A DNA stretch of 64,000 nt from Salipiger abyssi (lineage in GTDB: Bacteria > Pseudomonadota > Alphaproteobacteria > Rhodobacterales > Rhodobacteraceae). The position numbers and the translations under genes are program-made. The notes beneath the pieces were generated by a model, which searched no databases, was not told the DNA's origin, and saw only the letters and a list, made by a program, of their open reading frames with translations. The DNA lies in NCBI RefSeq assembly GCF_017311415.1, contig NZ_JAEKIS010000001.1, positions 310,001-374,000 on the forward strand, read 5' to 3'. Shown here in pieces: positions 27,410-38,481 of this stretch (positions within the stretch are counted from its first letter, which is position 1; each line of letters starts with the position of its first letter).

Positions 27410-28528
27410 ATGAAAGTCAGTATCGAACGGGCGACGCTGCTCAAAGCGGTCAGTCAGGCACAATCTGTTGTGGAGCGCCGCAACACCATTCCGATCCTCG
27501 CCAATGTGCTGATCGAGGCGGAGGGCGACACGGTGACGTTCCGCGCCACCGATCTCGATATCGAGGTGCTGGACAAGGCGCCCGCCATGGTGGAGCGCGC
27601 CGGCGCCACCACCGTCTCGGCGGTCACCCTGCACGAGATCGTCCGCAAACTGCCCGACGGCGCCATGGTCCAGCTCGCCGATGACGGCGCGGCAGGCCGG
27701 CTGACCGTCACCGCGGGCCGATCGAATTTCAACCTCGCCACGCTGCCGAAGGAAGACTTCCCGGTGATGGCCTCGTCGGAATACAGCTCGAATTTCACTG
27801 CCAAGGCAGAGATGCTGCGCAAGCTCTTCGACAAGTCGAAATTCGCCATCTCGACCGAAGAGACCCGCTATTACCTCAATGGCGTCTACATGCATGTGGC
27901 CGATAGCGAAGAGGGCCGGGTGCTGCGCTGCGTCGCCACCGACGGCCACCGCCTCGCCCGCATCGACGCGCCCCTGCCCTCAGGTGCCGAGGAGATGCCC
28001 GGCGTGATCGTGCCGCGCAAGACCGTGGGCGAGCTGCGCAAGCTGCTCGACGAGGACGACATGGACATCGCAGTCTCGGTCTCGGAAACCAAGGTGCGCT
28101 TTGCCACGCCCGACATCACCCTGACCTCCAAGGTGATCGACGGCACCTTCCCGGATTATTCCCGCGTCATCCCCGCCGGCAACACCCGCCGGCTCGAGGT
28201 TGATGCCAGCGAATTCGCCAAGGCGGTGGACCGTGTCGCCACCGTCTCCTCGGAACGCTCGCGCGCGGTCAAGTTGCAACTCGACGAGGACCGGCTGGTG
28301 CTCTCGGTCAACGCCCCCGACAGCGGCGCCGCAGAGGAAGAGCTGGCGGTGGCCTATGGCGACGAGCCGCTGGAGATCGGCTTCAACGCGAAATATCTGC
28401 TGGAGATCGCCAGCCAGGTCGACCGCGAGAACGCCGTCTTCATGTTCAACTCCTCGGGCGACCCGACGCTGATGCGTGAAGGCAACGACACCAGCGCCGT
28501 CTATGTCGTGATGCCGATGCGGGTGTGA
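27410..28528 (+). CDS. dnaN: DNA polymerase III beta sliding clamp
   Basis: This ring-shaped processivity clamp has three repeated domains over 372 residues (MKVSIERATLLKAVSQAQSV; the GKSFNL-like GRSNFNLATLPKEDFP; TDGHRLARID; and the C-terminal VYVVMPMRV that lines the partner-binding pocket). GTG at 27407 and ATG at 27410 are adjacent; I chose the ATG as the family start, with GGAGG upstream. It follows dnaA by about 150 bases and precedes the inverted-box repeat. Confidence 0.97.
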   Translation: MKVSIERATLLKAVSQAQSVVERRNTIPILANVLIEAEGDTVTFRATDLDIEVLDKAPAMVERAGATTVSAVTLHEIVRKLPDGAMVQLADDGAAGRLTVTAGRSNFNLATLPKEDFPVMASSEYSSNFTAKAEMLRKLFDKSKFAISTEETRYYLNGVYMHVADSEEGRVLRCVATDGHRLARIDAPLPSGAEEMPGVIVPRKTVGELRKLLDEDDMDIAVSVSETKVRFATPDITLTSKVIDGTFPDYSRVIPAGNTRRLEVDASEFAKAVDRVATVSSERSRAVKLQLDEDRLVLSVNAPDSGAAEEELAVAYGDEPLEIGFNAKYLLEIASQVDRENAVFMFNSSGDPTLMREGNDTSAVYVVMPMRV

Positions 28529-28577
28529 CGCCGGCGCGCACAGCATCAGGCGTTTGCCCGGGCGGCCATGCCGCATT

Positions 28578-28642
28578 GGAGTATTTGGAGAAAGATGAAG
28601 CTCAAGCGCGCGCTTTGTCTTTCATCTTTCTGAAAATACTCC
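28578..28642. repeat. Inverted pair of the 22-nt GAGTATTT/AAAGATGAA box, dnaN-recF
   Basis: The left arm 28578-28599 (GGAGTATTTGG to AAAGATGAA) and the right arm 28621-28642 (TTCATCTTTC to AATACTCC) are complementary at 20 of 22 positions around a 21-base loop. The right arm is identical to 46855-46876. Lying between dnaN and recF it could form an intercistronic hairpin affecting recF expression. Confidence 0.8.
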
Positions 28643-28685
28643 CCGGCTCCCTTTGCGGCCAGTGCAACGCCGGAAGGCCTGGCGC

Positions 28686-32289
<3,604 letters not shown>

Positions 32290-32295
32290 GACCGT

Positions 32296-32320
32296 GGTGG
32301 GCAGGATTGCCCACCCTACG
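32296..32320. repeat. GGTGGGCAA hairpin repeat, copy B
   Basis: GGTGGGCAGGATTGCCCACC followed by CTACG is the reverse orientation of copies at 405-435 and 46964-46993. It lies seven bases after the gyrB stop, between convergent gyrB and the cbiX-like gene, a position suited to 3'-end processing. Confidence 0.75.
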
Positions 32321-32334
32321 CCTGCTATCCCCGG

Positions 32335-33063
32335 TCAGGGTGTCGGCAGATCGGCGTCGGCGCTTTGACGCGCGATGCTATCGGCGATCAGCGCAGGCGT
32401 GTCAGCCCAGGAGATGAAGGGCGGCAGCACCGGCCCTTCGAATCCGGCGGCGGCCAGCGCCACCGGTACATCATGCGCCATATGCCCGGATTCCTGTGCG
32501 AAATATGGCAGGCAGATCGCCTGCCCTAACCCCTGTGCCACATCCTTGAGAAAGGGCGGCTCCTCGATGAAGCCGGTGCGCGTGGTGACGAAACCCAGGC
32601 GGGAATGCAGCGCGCGCGTAAAAGCATAGGCGCTGTCGGCGCTGGTGCGCGAGACCGCGCTGCCATGCGCGGCGACCACCAGAGCGGTATCTTCCGCACG
32701 CCAGGAGCGCATCGCCAGCATCGCCTGCAATTCCCGCTGCGCACAGGTCACCAGATCGGGCTCGACCCCGAAAGGATCGAGCATATGCAGACCCATGGCC
32801 CGCGCTTTCTTGGCCAGCACCTGCCCGGTAAACCACCCCCGCGCCATAAAAAACGGGTAGATCAACGGCTTGCCGAGCTCGGAAATCGCCGCCTCCAGCC
32901 GGCCCTTCGCCGCCAGCGTCGCGCCCTCCACGCGCCAGCCGGTCATGCGGGCACCGACCCGCGCCGCCAGCGCGCGCAGGGCCGCTTCCTGCGACTCCGG
33001 GTCGGAGGGGCTGCCATGGGCGACGATCAGGGCGGAATGCGAAAGATCCGGGGCGTGAGTCAT
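32335..33063 (-). CDS. CbiX-type sirohydrochlorin chelatase-like protein
   Basis: CbiX/SirB enzymes insert Co or Fe into sirohydrochlorin for cobalamin or siroheme. The 242-residue protein has two related halves, each with a conserved metal-binding His segment: SALIVAHGSPSDPES near residue 10 and TALVVAAHGSAVSR near 128. It ends with VLPPFISWADTPALIADS. No other cobalamin or siroheme genes are close, so the exact metal and pathway are undecided. Confidence 0.8.
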   Translation of the reverse strand: MTHAPDLSHSALIVAHGSPSDPESQEAALRALAARVGARMTGWRVEGATLAAKGRLEAAISELGKPLIYPFFMARGWFTGQVLAKKARAMGLHMLDPFGVEPDLVTCAQRELQAMLAMRSWRAEDTALVVAAHGSAVSRTSADSAYAFTRALHSRLGFVTTRTGFIEEPPFLKDVAQGLGQAICLPYFAQESGHMAHDVPVALAAAGFEGPVLPPFISWADTPALIADSIARQSADADLPTP

Positions 33064-33159
33064 GATGCGTGACTCCTTGATAAGCTTACAGCGCGAACGG
33101 GAGAACTGACGTTTGTCAGCGTCAGGTCGATGCTAGACGATTCGTCCAGGCACGTCGCC

Positions 33160-33189
33160 CCGTCTCGGGAGATTTTCCCGACGGTTTTT
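33160..33189 (+). terminator. Orphan terminator-like hairpin
   Basis: A nine-pair stem with a two-base bulge (CCGTC..GGGA / TCCCGACGG) and a five-base loop is followed by TTTTTG on the plus strand. No plus-strand gene precedes it; the nearest, gyrB, ended 870 bases earlier. It could end a small RNA transcribed from 33064-33159 or attenuate the next gene. Confidence 0.45.
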
Positions 33190-33229
33190 GAAGGTTGATC
33201 GCAGGCGCCCGCATGACGGGCATTCGACC

Positions 33230-33255
33230 GGAACCACGGGTCGGATTGAAGCGTT
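33230..33255 (+). promoter_or_regulatory. EcfG-like promoter of the small membrane protein gene
   Basis: GGAAC (33230-33234), 17 bases, then CGTT (33252-33255) matches the general-stress sigma factor (EcfG) promoter pattern of alphaproteobacteria. The predicted start near 33262 leaves a 27-base leader that includes GGAGGAG before the ATG at 33289. Not all Rhodobacterales have EcfG, so this is tentative. Confidence 0.4.
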
Positions 33256-33288
33256 TTCATCGTACGGGCAAGAGTGGAGGAGTCCGAG

Positions 33289-33504
33289 ATGACATACCAT
33301 GAAAAATCTGCCGAACACGACGCCGCGCATCCGCACGATGTGCGGGCGGGGCCGGGCGATGCCGGTGCAACCGACCGGCCGGAGCATCTCCCCGAGAGCC
33401 GGGAGGACCGCCGCCAAGGCCGCAGCGCAACGCTTCTGTTTCTGTGCCTGCTCGGAGCTGGGGGCCTGCTGGTCATTTTGCTGAATTGGGCGGCGCTGAT
33501 CTGA
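33289..33504 (+). CDS. Small single-helix membrane protein, unknown
   Basis: The 71-residue protein has a hydrophilic His/Asp/Glu-rich N-terminal half (MTYHEKSAEHDAAHPHDVRA, then a charged stretch to about 48) and one C-terminal TM helix (ATLLFLCLLGAGGLLVILLNWAALI). The ATG at 33289 has GGAGGAG at good spacing. No family recognised. An EcfG-like promoter just upstream suggests a stress-induced gene; this is inference. It is convergent with exoD, 14 bases apart. Confidence 0.7.
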   Translation: MTYHEKSAEHDAAHPHDVRAGPGDAGATDRPEHLPESREDRRQGRSATLLFLCLLGAGGLLVILLNWAALI

Positions 33505-33518
33505 GACCTGGAGCAGGC

Positions 33519-34112
33519 TCAGACGATCCCCAGAACGCTCAACGGCACAAAGATCGCGAGGCAAATCGCCAGACTTCCCAAAAGCGCAAAGAGTCCGTCT
33601 CGCGCCAAAAGCGCCGTGGCCAGCAAGAGCACCGCACCGCCGAGCAGCGACGACGAGAAGGGCACCAGTTCGAGAAACGGCATCACTGCACCGCAGAGAA
33701 AACACAGTAGCTGAAGCCATTTGCGGAACGGTGCCGAGGTAAGGACACGAAACCGCCGCCGCGAATGCGCGTCGATCCAGTCACTCACATGCCGCAGCTT
33801 GCCGAGCGCCTTGCGCGCCACCGGCCCGTCCATCTGCTGCCGCAGCAGGATGTCGGGCAACCAGAGATGATCGCGGGAGACCAGCATCTGTGCGGCGATA
33901 AAAGCGATACTTAGGCCGCAAACTGTTGAAAACAATGGGATTCCAGAGAGAGGCGAAACAACGAGAAGCGCCGGCACCATCAGCGCTGGCAGGAAAGAAC
34001 TTTCGCCAAACACCTCCAGGAGCGCGCGCAGCGGCACGCGCTCGCGGTCGGCGGCCAGACTCAACCGGTCGACGATCTCTCCCACCGGGCGCGGCCGGTC
34101 CTGCGCTGTCAT
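33519..34112 (-). CDS. ExoD-family membrane protein
   Basis: The 197-residue protein matches the ExoD family (PF06055): GEIVDRLSLAADRERVPLRALLEVFGESSFLPALMVPALLVVSPLSGIP, a helix-rich middle with LWLPDILLRQQM, and a hydrophobic C-terminal half with three or four helices (PFLELVPFSSSLLGGAVLLLATALL, then GLFALLGSLAICLAIFVPLSVLGIV). ExoD was first linked to exopolysaccharide production in Sinorhizobium; the biochemical role is unknown. It is divergent from trkH. Confidence 0.88.
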   Translation of the reverse strand: MTAQDRPRPVGEIVDRLSLAADRERVPLRALLEVFGESSFLPALMVPALLVVSPLSGIPLFSTVCGLSIAFIAAQMLVSRDHLWLPDILLRQQMDGPVARKALGKLRHVSDWIDAHSRRRFRVLTSAPFRKWLQLLCFLCGAVMPFLELVPFSSSLLGGAVLLLATALLARDGLFALLGSLAICLAIFVPLSVLGIV

Positions 34113-34278
34113 CTGGAAGGCCCCTTTCTACCTGCTTGCGATCCAACGCTCTGGCCACTGACGCGGTTCCCCTGCCCGCCTCGCTGCACACGCGAAAAAG
34201 GGCGGGCGCAGCGATTCTCATGGTGTTAGGGTCCGCCGGGTGGCCGGCGCGAATCCGGTGCAACCCAAGGGGGCCCGC

Positions 34279-35730
34279 TTGGTCAAAAGCCGGGGACAGA
34301 ACAGCGTAACCTGGAGAGCCCGGCCGAGCGTAGTGACCCGCGCCGTGCTGAGCCACGGACTCATCCTTTCCGCGATTTTCCTGCCACCGACGGCGCTTGC
34401 GCTGATCGAGGGCGAGCTGGAGCTGGCTGCGATGATCGGCGGCGCCGCGGCTCTCTGCATCGGCGCCGGGCTGGCCGGACGGCGGCTGAAACCGCCGCAC
34501 GACCTGCGCGCCATCGAGGCGGTCTGCACCCTCGTCATCCTGTTTCTCTGTGCCGCCGTGCTGCCTGTGCCGGCCTTTCTGGTGTTGGGGCTCGGCCCGC
34601 TCGACGCGCTCTTCGAGTCGGTCTCGGGCATCACGTCCACCGGGCTTTCGGTGGCCGGCGATATCTATGACTGGCCGCTGGCGGGCCATCTGCTGCGCGG
34701 CTGGCTGCTCTGGTGCGGCGGCTTTGCCATCGCGGTGGCGGGCAGCGCGCTGATCCTCGGCCCGGGCAATGTGGCGCAGGCCATGGGCGAGGCGGGGATC
34801 GAGGAGCGCGACATTCTCTCCTCCACCCGCACCCAGGCCCGGGCGCTGCTCTGGGTCTATTCGATCATCACGCTGGTCTCGATCCTGGCGCTGCGCCCGG
34901 TGATGCCGAACTGGTGGGAATCGGCGATGATCGCGCTCTCGGCGGTCTCAACCGGCGGGTTCTCGCCGCGCGCGGATTCGCTTGCCTCCTATTCCACCGC
35001 GGCACAGGTGGTCACGATGATCGCCTGCCTGGCCACATCCGTCTCGCTGCTCTTCTATGTCTATGCCAAGCGGCACGGGCTGCGCGCCGCCTGGGCCAAG
35101 AGCAACGCGCGCGCGGTGCTCGGCACGGCGCTTGCCGGCAGCCTGCTGGTCGTGGCGCTGCTCTTGATCGACGGGGTCTATCAGCCGCTGACGCTGTTGC
35201 AGACCGCGCTGAATTTCGTCTCAGGCATGACCACCGCCGGGTTTTCGGTGGCACCGGTCATCGACTATCCGCCGCTGGTGGCGCTGGTGCTGGCGGGGAT
35301 GTTCGTGGGCGGCGGCATCGGCTCGACCGCCGGCGGCATCAAGATCGACCGCGCGCTTCTATTGGCGAAAAGCGTGCGGCTGACGCTGACCCGTCTGCGC
35401 GCGCCGGCCCGCGCGGTGACCAATCTCACCGAGCGCGGCCGCGAGATCGCGCAGGAGCGCATCGTCGCCATCGCGGCGGTGCTGTTCTGCTATGTGGCCT
35501 TTGCCTTCGTCTTCTGGCTGATCTTCATCGCCTCGGGGATCGACGCGCTGCATGCCAGCTTCGAGATCATTTCGGCGCAATCCACCGCCGGGCTGTCGGT
35601 GGGCGTGTCGGAGCCGGCGCTGGCGCCGCATCTCAAGGCGACGCTGATCGCCGCAATGCTGCTGGGGCGGCTGGAATTCATCGCGCTGATCGCGGCGCTG
35701 TCGCCCGCAACCTGGAGAAAAAGGAGCTAA
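34279..35730 (+). CDS. trkH: TrkH-family K+ uptake channel subunit
   Basis: This integral membrane subunit of the Trk/Ktr potassium uptake system has eight or more TM helices and four pore-loop filters, each with the conserved Gly: ITSTGLSV (118-125), AVSTGGFSP, GMTTAGFSV and AQSTAGLSV. I place the start at TTG 34279, with AAGGGGG five bases upstream, giving 483 residues. A GTG at 34240 is the alternative in-frame start. It is followed three bases later by the trkA-like gene, so the channel and its nucleotide-binding regulator are coexpressed. Confidence 0.9.
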   Translation: MVKSRGQNSVTWRARPSVVTRAVLSHGLILSAIFLPPTALALIEGELELAAMIGGAAALCIGAGLAGRRLKPPHDLRAIEAVCTLVILFLCAAVLPVPAFLVLGLGPLDALFESVSGITSTGLSVAGDIYDWPLAGHLLRGWLLWCGGFAIAVAGSALILGPGNVAQAMGEAGIEERDILSSTRTQARALLWVYSIITLVSILALRPVMPNWWESAMIALSAVSTGGFSPRADSLASYSTAAQVVTMIACLATSVSLLFYVYAKRHGLRAAWAKSNARAVLGTALAGSLLVVALLLIDGVYQPLTLLQTALNFVSGMTTAGFSVAPVIDYPPLVALVLAGMFVGGGIGSTAGGIKIDRALLLAKSVRLTLTRLRAPARAVTNLTERGREIAQERIVAIAAVLFCYVAFAFVFWLIFIASGIDALHASFEIISAQSTAGLSVGVSEPALAPHLKATLIAAMLLGRLEFIALIAALSPATWRKRS

Positions 35731-35733
35731 ACC

Positions 35734-36414
35734 ATGCGTGTGGTGATCGTGGGAGCCTCCCGTTTCGGCACCTCCACGGCGCAGGAACTGCTGGAGAACG
35801 GGCACGAGGTCGTGCTGGTCGACGAAAATCCCGAGCGGCTCAAGGCGGCGCGGGAATATCTCGATTGCGGCATGGTCGAGGGCGACGGCTCGCTGCCGAC
35901 GGTGCAGCGCGACGCCTTTGGCGACCATGCGGATGCGCTGGTGCTGCTGACCAATATGGACGATGTGAACATCCTTTCGGCGGTGGTGGGCCGGTCGGTC
36001 GGCTTCCCCCGCGTGGTGCCGCAGATCGTGCGGCCGGAGCTGGTCAGCGTTTGCGAGGAGCTGGGGCTGACCGATCTCATCACCCCGCATGCCACGGTGG
36101 CACGCTCAATCGTGCGCGTGGTCGAGGGCGGCGCGGAGGCGGCGCTGGATCTACGCTTTTACAAGGGGGTGCAGGTGCTGGGCTACCGGATCGGAAAGCG
36201 CTGTCACGGCTGGACCGCGTCGGATTTCGAGCTGCCCGAGCAGGCGCGCATCATCGGATTGGCGCGCGGCAAGGACGAGGCGGAGTTCGTCTTCGATATC
36301 GAGGAGCTGCGCGAGGGCGACAAGCTGATCCTCGTTGCATCGCCCAAGGCGCATGCCAAGCTCGACGCCATCTTTGCCGAGCCCGATGCGCCGGAGCCCG
36401 AACCGGAGGGCTAA
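35734..36414 (+). CDS. trkA: TrkA-like K+ channel regulator (RCK/KTN domains)
   Basis: This peripheral subunit binds NAD(H) or ATP and gates TrkH. The 226 residues comprise an RCK_N Rossmann domain (MRVVIVGASRFGTSTAQEL; acidic VLVDENPERLK; LVLLTNMDDVNILSAVVGRS) and an RCK_C domain (about 140-215). There is one RCK pair, like KtrA, not the duplicated enteric TrkA. A Pro/Glu repeat forms the C-terminus. It is convergent with the glycosidase-like gene seven bases on. Confidence 0.9.
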   Translation: MRVVIVGASRFGTSTAQELLENGHEVVLVDENPERLKAAREYLDCGMVEGDGSLPTVQRDAFGDHADALVLLTNMDDVNILSAVVGRSVGFPRVVPQIVRPELVSVCEELGLTDLITPHATVARSIVRVVEGGAEAALDLRFYKGVQVLGYRIGKRCHGWTASDFELPEQARIIGLARGKDEAEFVFDIEELREGDKLILVASPKAHAKLDAIFAEPDAPEPEPEG

Positions 36415-36421
36415 GCGGGCG

Positions 36422-38311
36422 CTAGATCCCGAACAGGGACAGCAGCACCGGCAACAGCGACAGGAGCAGCCCGGTCATGCCGAGATCCGGAACGTCGACT
36501 TCCTGATACTCCGCCTCTTCCTCGTCGCGCTCCAGCGCAGCGGGATCCTCCTCGGGCGCAATCATCGGCAGCCCGGCGATCGTTTCCGGCGCGCTCGTAC
36601 CGTCAGCGGCGCCCGACACTTCCGGATCCGCCATGAGATGAGGCGGCTCCGAAGAGGCGGACTCGGCCGCGTGATGCACCGTCTCCGGCAAGATGTCGCT
36701 TTCCAGCTCTTCGCCCCCCATCCCGGTGGCCGCGTCCGGCATATCGACACCGAGGGTTTCGTCATCGGGCGTATCGAGCAAGGTCAGGGCATCGGAAAAG
36801 GCGTCGGTCGGCGCGATTCCGGAAAGCGTGACCTCAAGAATCTCGCCGCTGTCCAGCTCGGCATTGATGTAGCCATCGACAAAGACCTCGTTGGGATCGA
36901 GCTCTTCCAGAACCGCGGTGGCACTGTTGGAGCCGGGGGCGTCGCCCTCCTCCACCCCGAGCCGCCGGGCAGTGACGTTTTCGACGCCGTCAAATAGCTG
37001 CGCCGTGTCGATCAGCGTGTCCGCTGGCCCCCGCGCGGTCGATGCGATGTAAAAAGTCACTTTACCGCCGCCGTAAAAGCCGTGCAGATCCACGTTGGGC
37101 AGCTGCGCCTCGGTTTCCGTAGGATCGGCTACGTTGAAATCGAGCATGGTCTTGCCGGGCAGCTCCTGCGACATCATCGCGAAAAACCGCCCCGCCGGTG
37201 AGAGCGCATCGTGGCTGTGCCCGGTGCTGAGCGCATTGTCGGAATTTTGCAGCATTGGCCAGACATGCGCCTGATCGACCCCGGCACGAGCGAATTCCTC
37301 GGTCATGTTCAGCATTTCATGCGCCTGGAACAGGCCGTAATCCGCGTCGCGGTCGAAATGTCCGCTCTGCCCCGACTGGTTCCATTCGGTCACATAGGTT
37401 TCGAGATCGGCAAAACGCGGATCCTCGCCCCAGGTCTCGGCAATGGCATCGAGCATCAGCCCGCGCTGGCCGTCGACCGCCGGCTCCTTGGAATAGACAT
37501 GGCCGGCGATGGCATCGACCGCCTCGATCTCCGCCGGTTCGTCGAAATAGGACATGACAATGTGATTGTTGACCTCGATCCAGTTCACATCGCCGCTGGA
37601 GCGGATCACCTGGCTGTCGAGCTCCAGATCGTAGCGCGCATTGAGATCGGCGAGAATCTCCGCCGCCTCCGCACCCGTCTCGTACTCTTCATCCAGCGCG
37701 GAAACCCCGAAATTGGTCCCCATCTGCACGACAATCTCGACCGCTGCGGCCTGCGGGTGGTCGCCCGAGAGCGCGGCAAGTTCGTCATCGACGATGCGGG
37801 CGATCTCGCTCGCGACGCGGCCGTATTCGGCGGCGCTCATCAACCCGCTGCCCCAGTATTCATTGCCGATTTCGAAGGCCTGAATCTCTGCCTGTCCATA
37901 CGCGCCACTGACTGTATCGTGCACGAAGCTGCGCAGCGCCTCCTCGTCGATCTCGGCATAGCGGTCGCCATTGGCGTCGCGATCCACGGACAGCTGATCG
38001 CGGGTCGGAATTACCAGTGTTATGGGCAGATCATGCGCCTCGGCGAAACCGAAGAAATCGGAAATCGCAATGAAGTCGCGGGGCTCGCCAGTGTCGCGGT
38101 GAAACGCCGTCGCTGCATCGGGGTTGGCGATATCGAAATACACCTCCGTCAGCGAACCGCCCGGATATCGGAGAGCGGTAACGCCGAGATCCTCGACCAG
38201 ATTGGTGAAACGCGCCTCCTCGTCGAGCGTGTCGCGATGCGCGAGGATATTCGCGCCAAACAGCTCGGGGCCGATAGGGGCAGATAGGCCTGAAAGGTGC
38301 AGCGGCGGCAT
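36422..38311 (-). CDS. Glycoside-hydrolase-like protein with C-terminal hydrophobic tail
   Basis: The 629-residue protein has a TIM-barrel-like N-terminal 370 residues with RYPGGSLTEVYFD, FEIGNEYWGSG (Asn150-Glu151) and YVTEWNQSG (Glu309). The NE pair and the later TE glutamate are the acid/base and nucleophile pattern of clan GH-A families such as GH39 and GH51. A beta-rich domain follows, then an acidic linker and a final hydrophobic helix (GMTGLLLSLLPVLLSLFGI). There is no N-terminal signal peptide and no RTX repeats are visible, so export would be C-terminal or type I if it occurs. The start at 38311 has GGAG upstream. Substrate unknown. Confidence 0.75.
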   Translation of the reverse strand: MPPLHLSGLSAPIGPELFGANILAHRDTLDEEARFTNLVEDLGVTALRYPGGSLTEVYFDIANPDAATAFHRDTGEPRDFIAISDFFGFAEAHDLPITLVIPTRDQLSVDRDANGDRYAEIDEEALRSFVHDTVSGAYGQAEIQAFEIGNEYWGSGLMSAAEYGRVASEIARIVDDELAALSGDHPQAAAVEIVVQMGTNFGVSALDEEYETGAEAAEILADLNARYDLELDSQVIRSSGDVNWIEVNNHIVMSYFDEPAEIEAVDAIAGHVYSKEPAVDGQRGLMLDAIAETWGEDPRFADLETYVTEWNQSGQSGHFDRDADYGLFQAHEMLNMTEEFARAGVDQAHVWPMLQNSDNALSTGHSHDALSPAGRFFAMMSQELPGKTMLDFNVADPTETEAQLPNVDLHGFYGGGKVTFYIASTARGPADTLIDTAQLFDGVENVTARRLGVEEGDAPGSNSATAVLEELDPNEVFVDGYINAELDSGEILEVTLSGIAPTDAFSDALTLLDTPDDETLGVDMPDAATGMGGEELESDILPETVHHAAESASSEPPHLMADPEVSGAADGTSAPETIAGLPMIAPEEDPAALERDEEEAEYQEVDVPDLGMTGLLLSLLPVLLSLFGI

Positions 38312-38417
38312 GAGAAAAGGCTCCGGTGTCGGTGTCTGCCTCAAGGCTGCCGCCGGAGGATTAATTCGAGGTTAGAAACAATTCCTCTCCGAGAGGGCAT
38401 TGTCAGGAATATTAGAA

Positions 38418-38453
38418 CGATTTGAATCGCTCCGAGGCGGTTCCCCGGGAACC
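38418..38453. promoter_or_regulatory. Two short palindromes upstream of the PerM-like gene
   Basis: CGATTTGAATCG (38418-38429) and GGTTCCCCGGGAACC (38439-38453) are perfect dyads nine bases apart, 29-64 bases before the ATG at 38482, in the divergent spacer with the glycosidase-like gene. They could be operator sites. Confidence 0.35.
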
Positions 38454-38481
38454 AATAGCCCAGCGCAACCGTTGTCTCGCC

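Noticed and set aside
34150-34280. Words of a cobalamin riboswitch before trkH (GCCACTG; CCGGCGCGAATCCGG; CCCGC)
   Set aside because: GCCACTG comes before, not after, the GAATCC/CCCGC part, there is no ACTGT or B12 box, and the gene downstream is a K+ channel. Chance resemblance is more likely.
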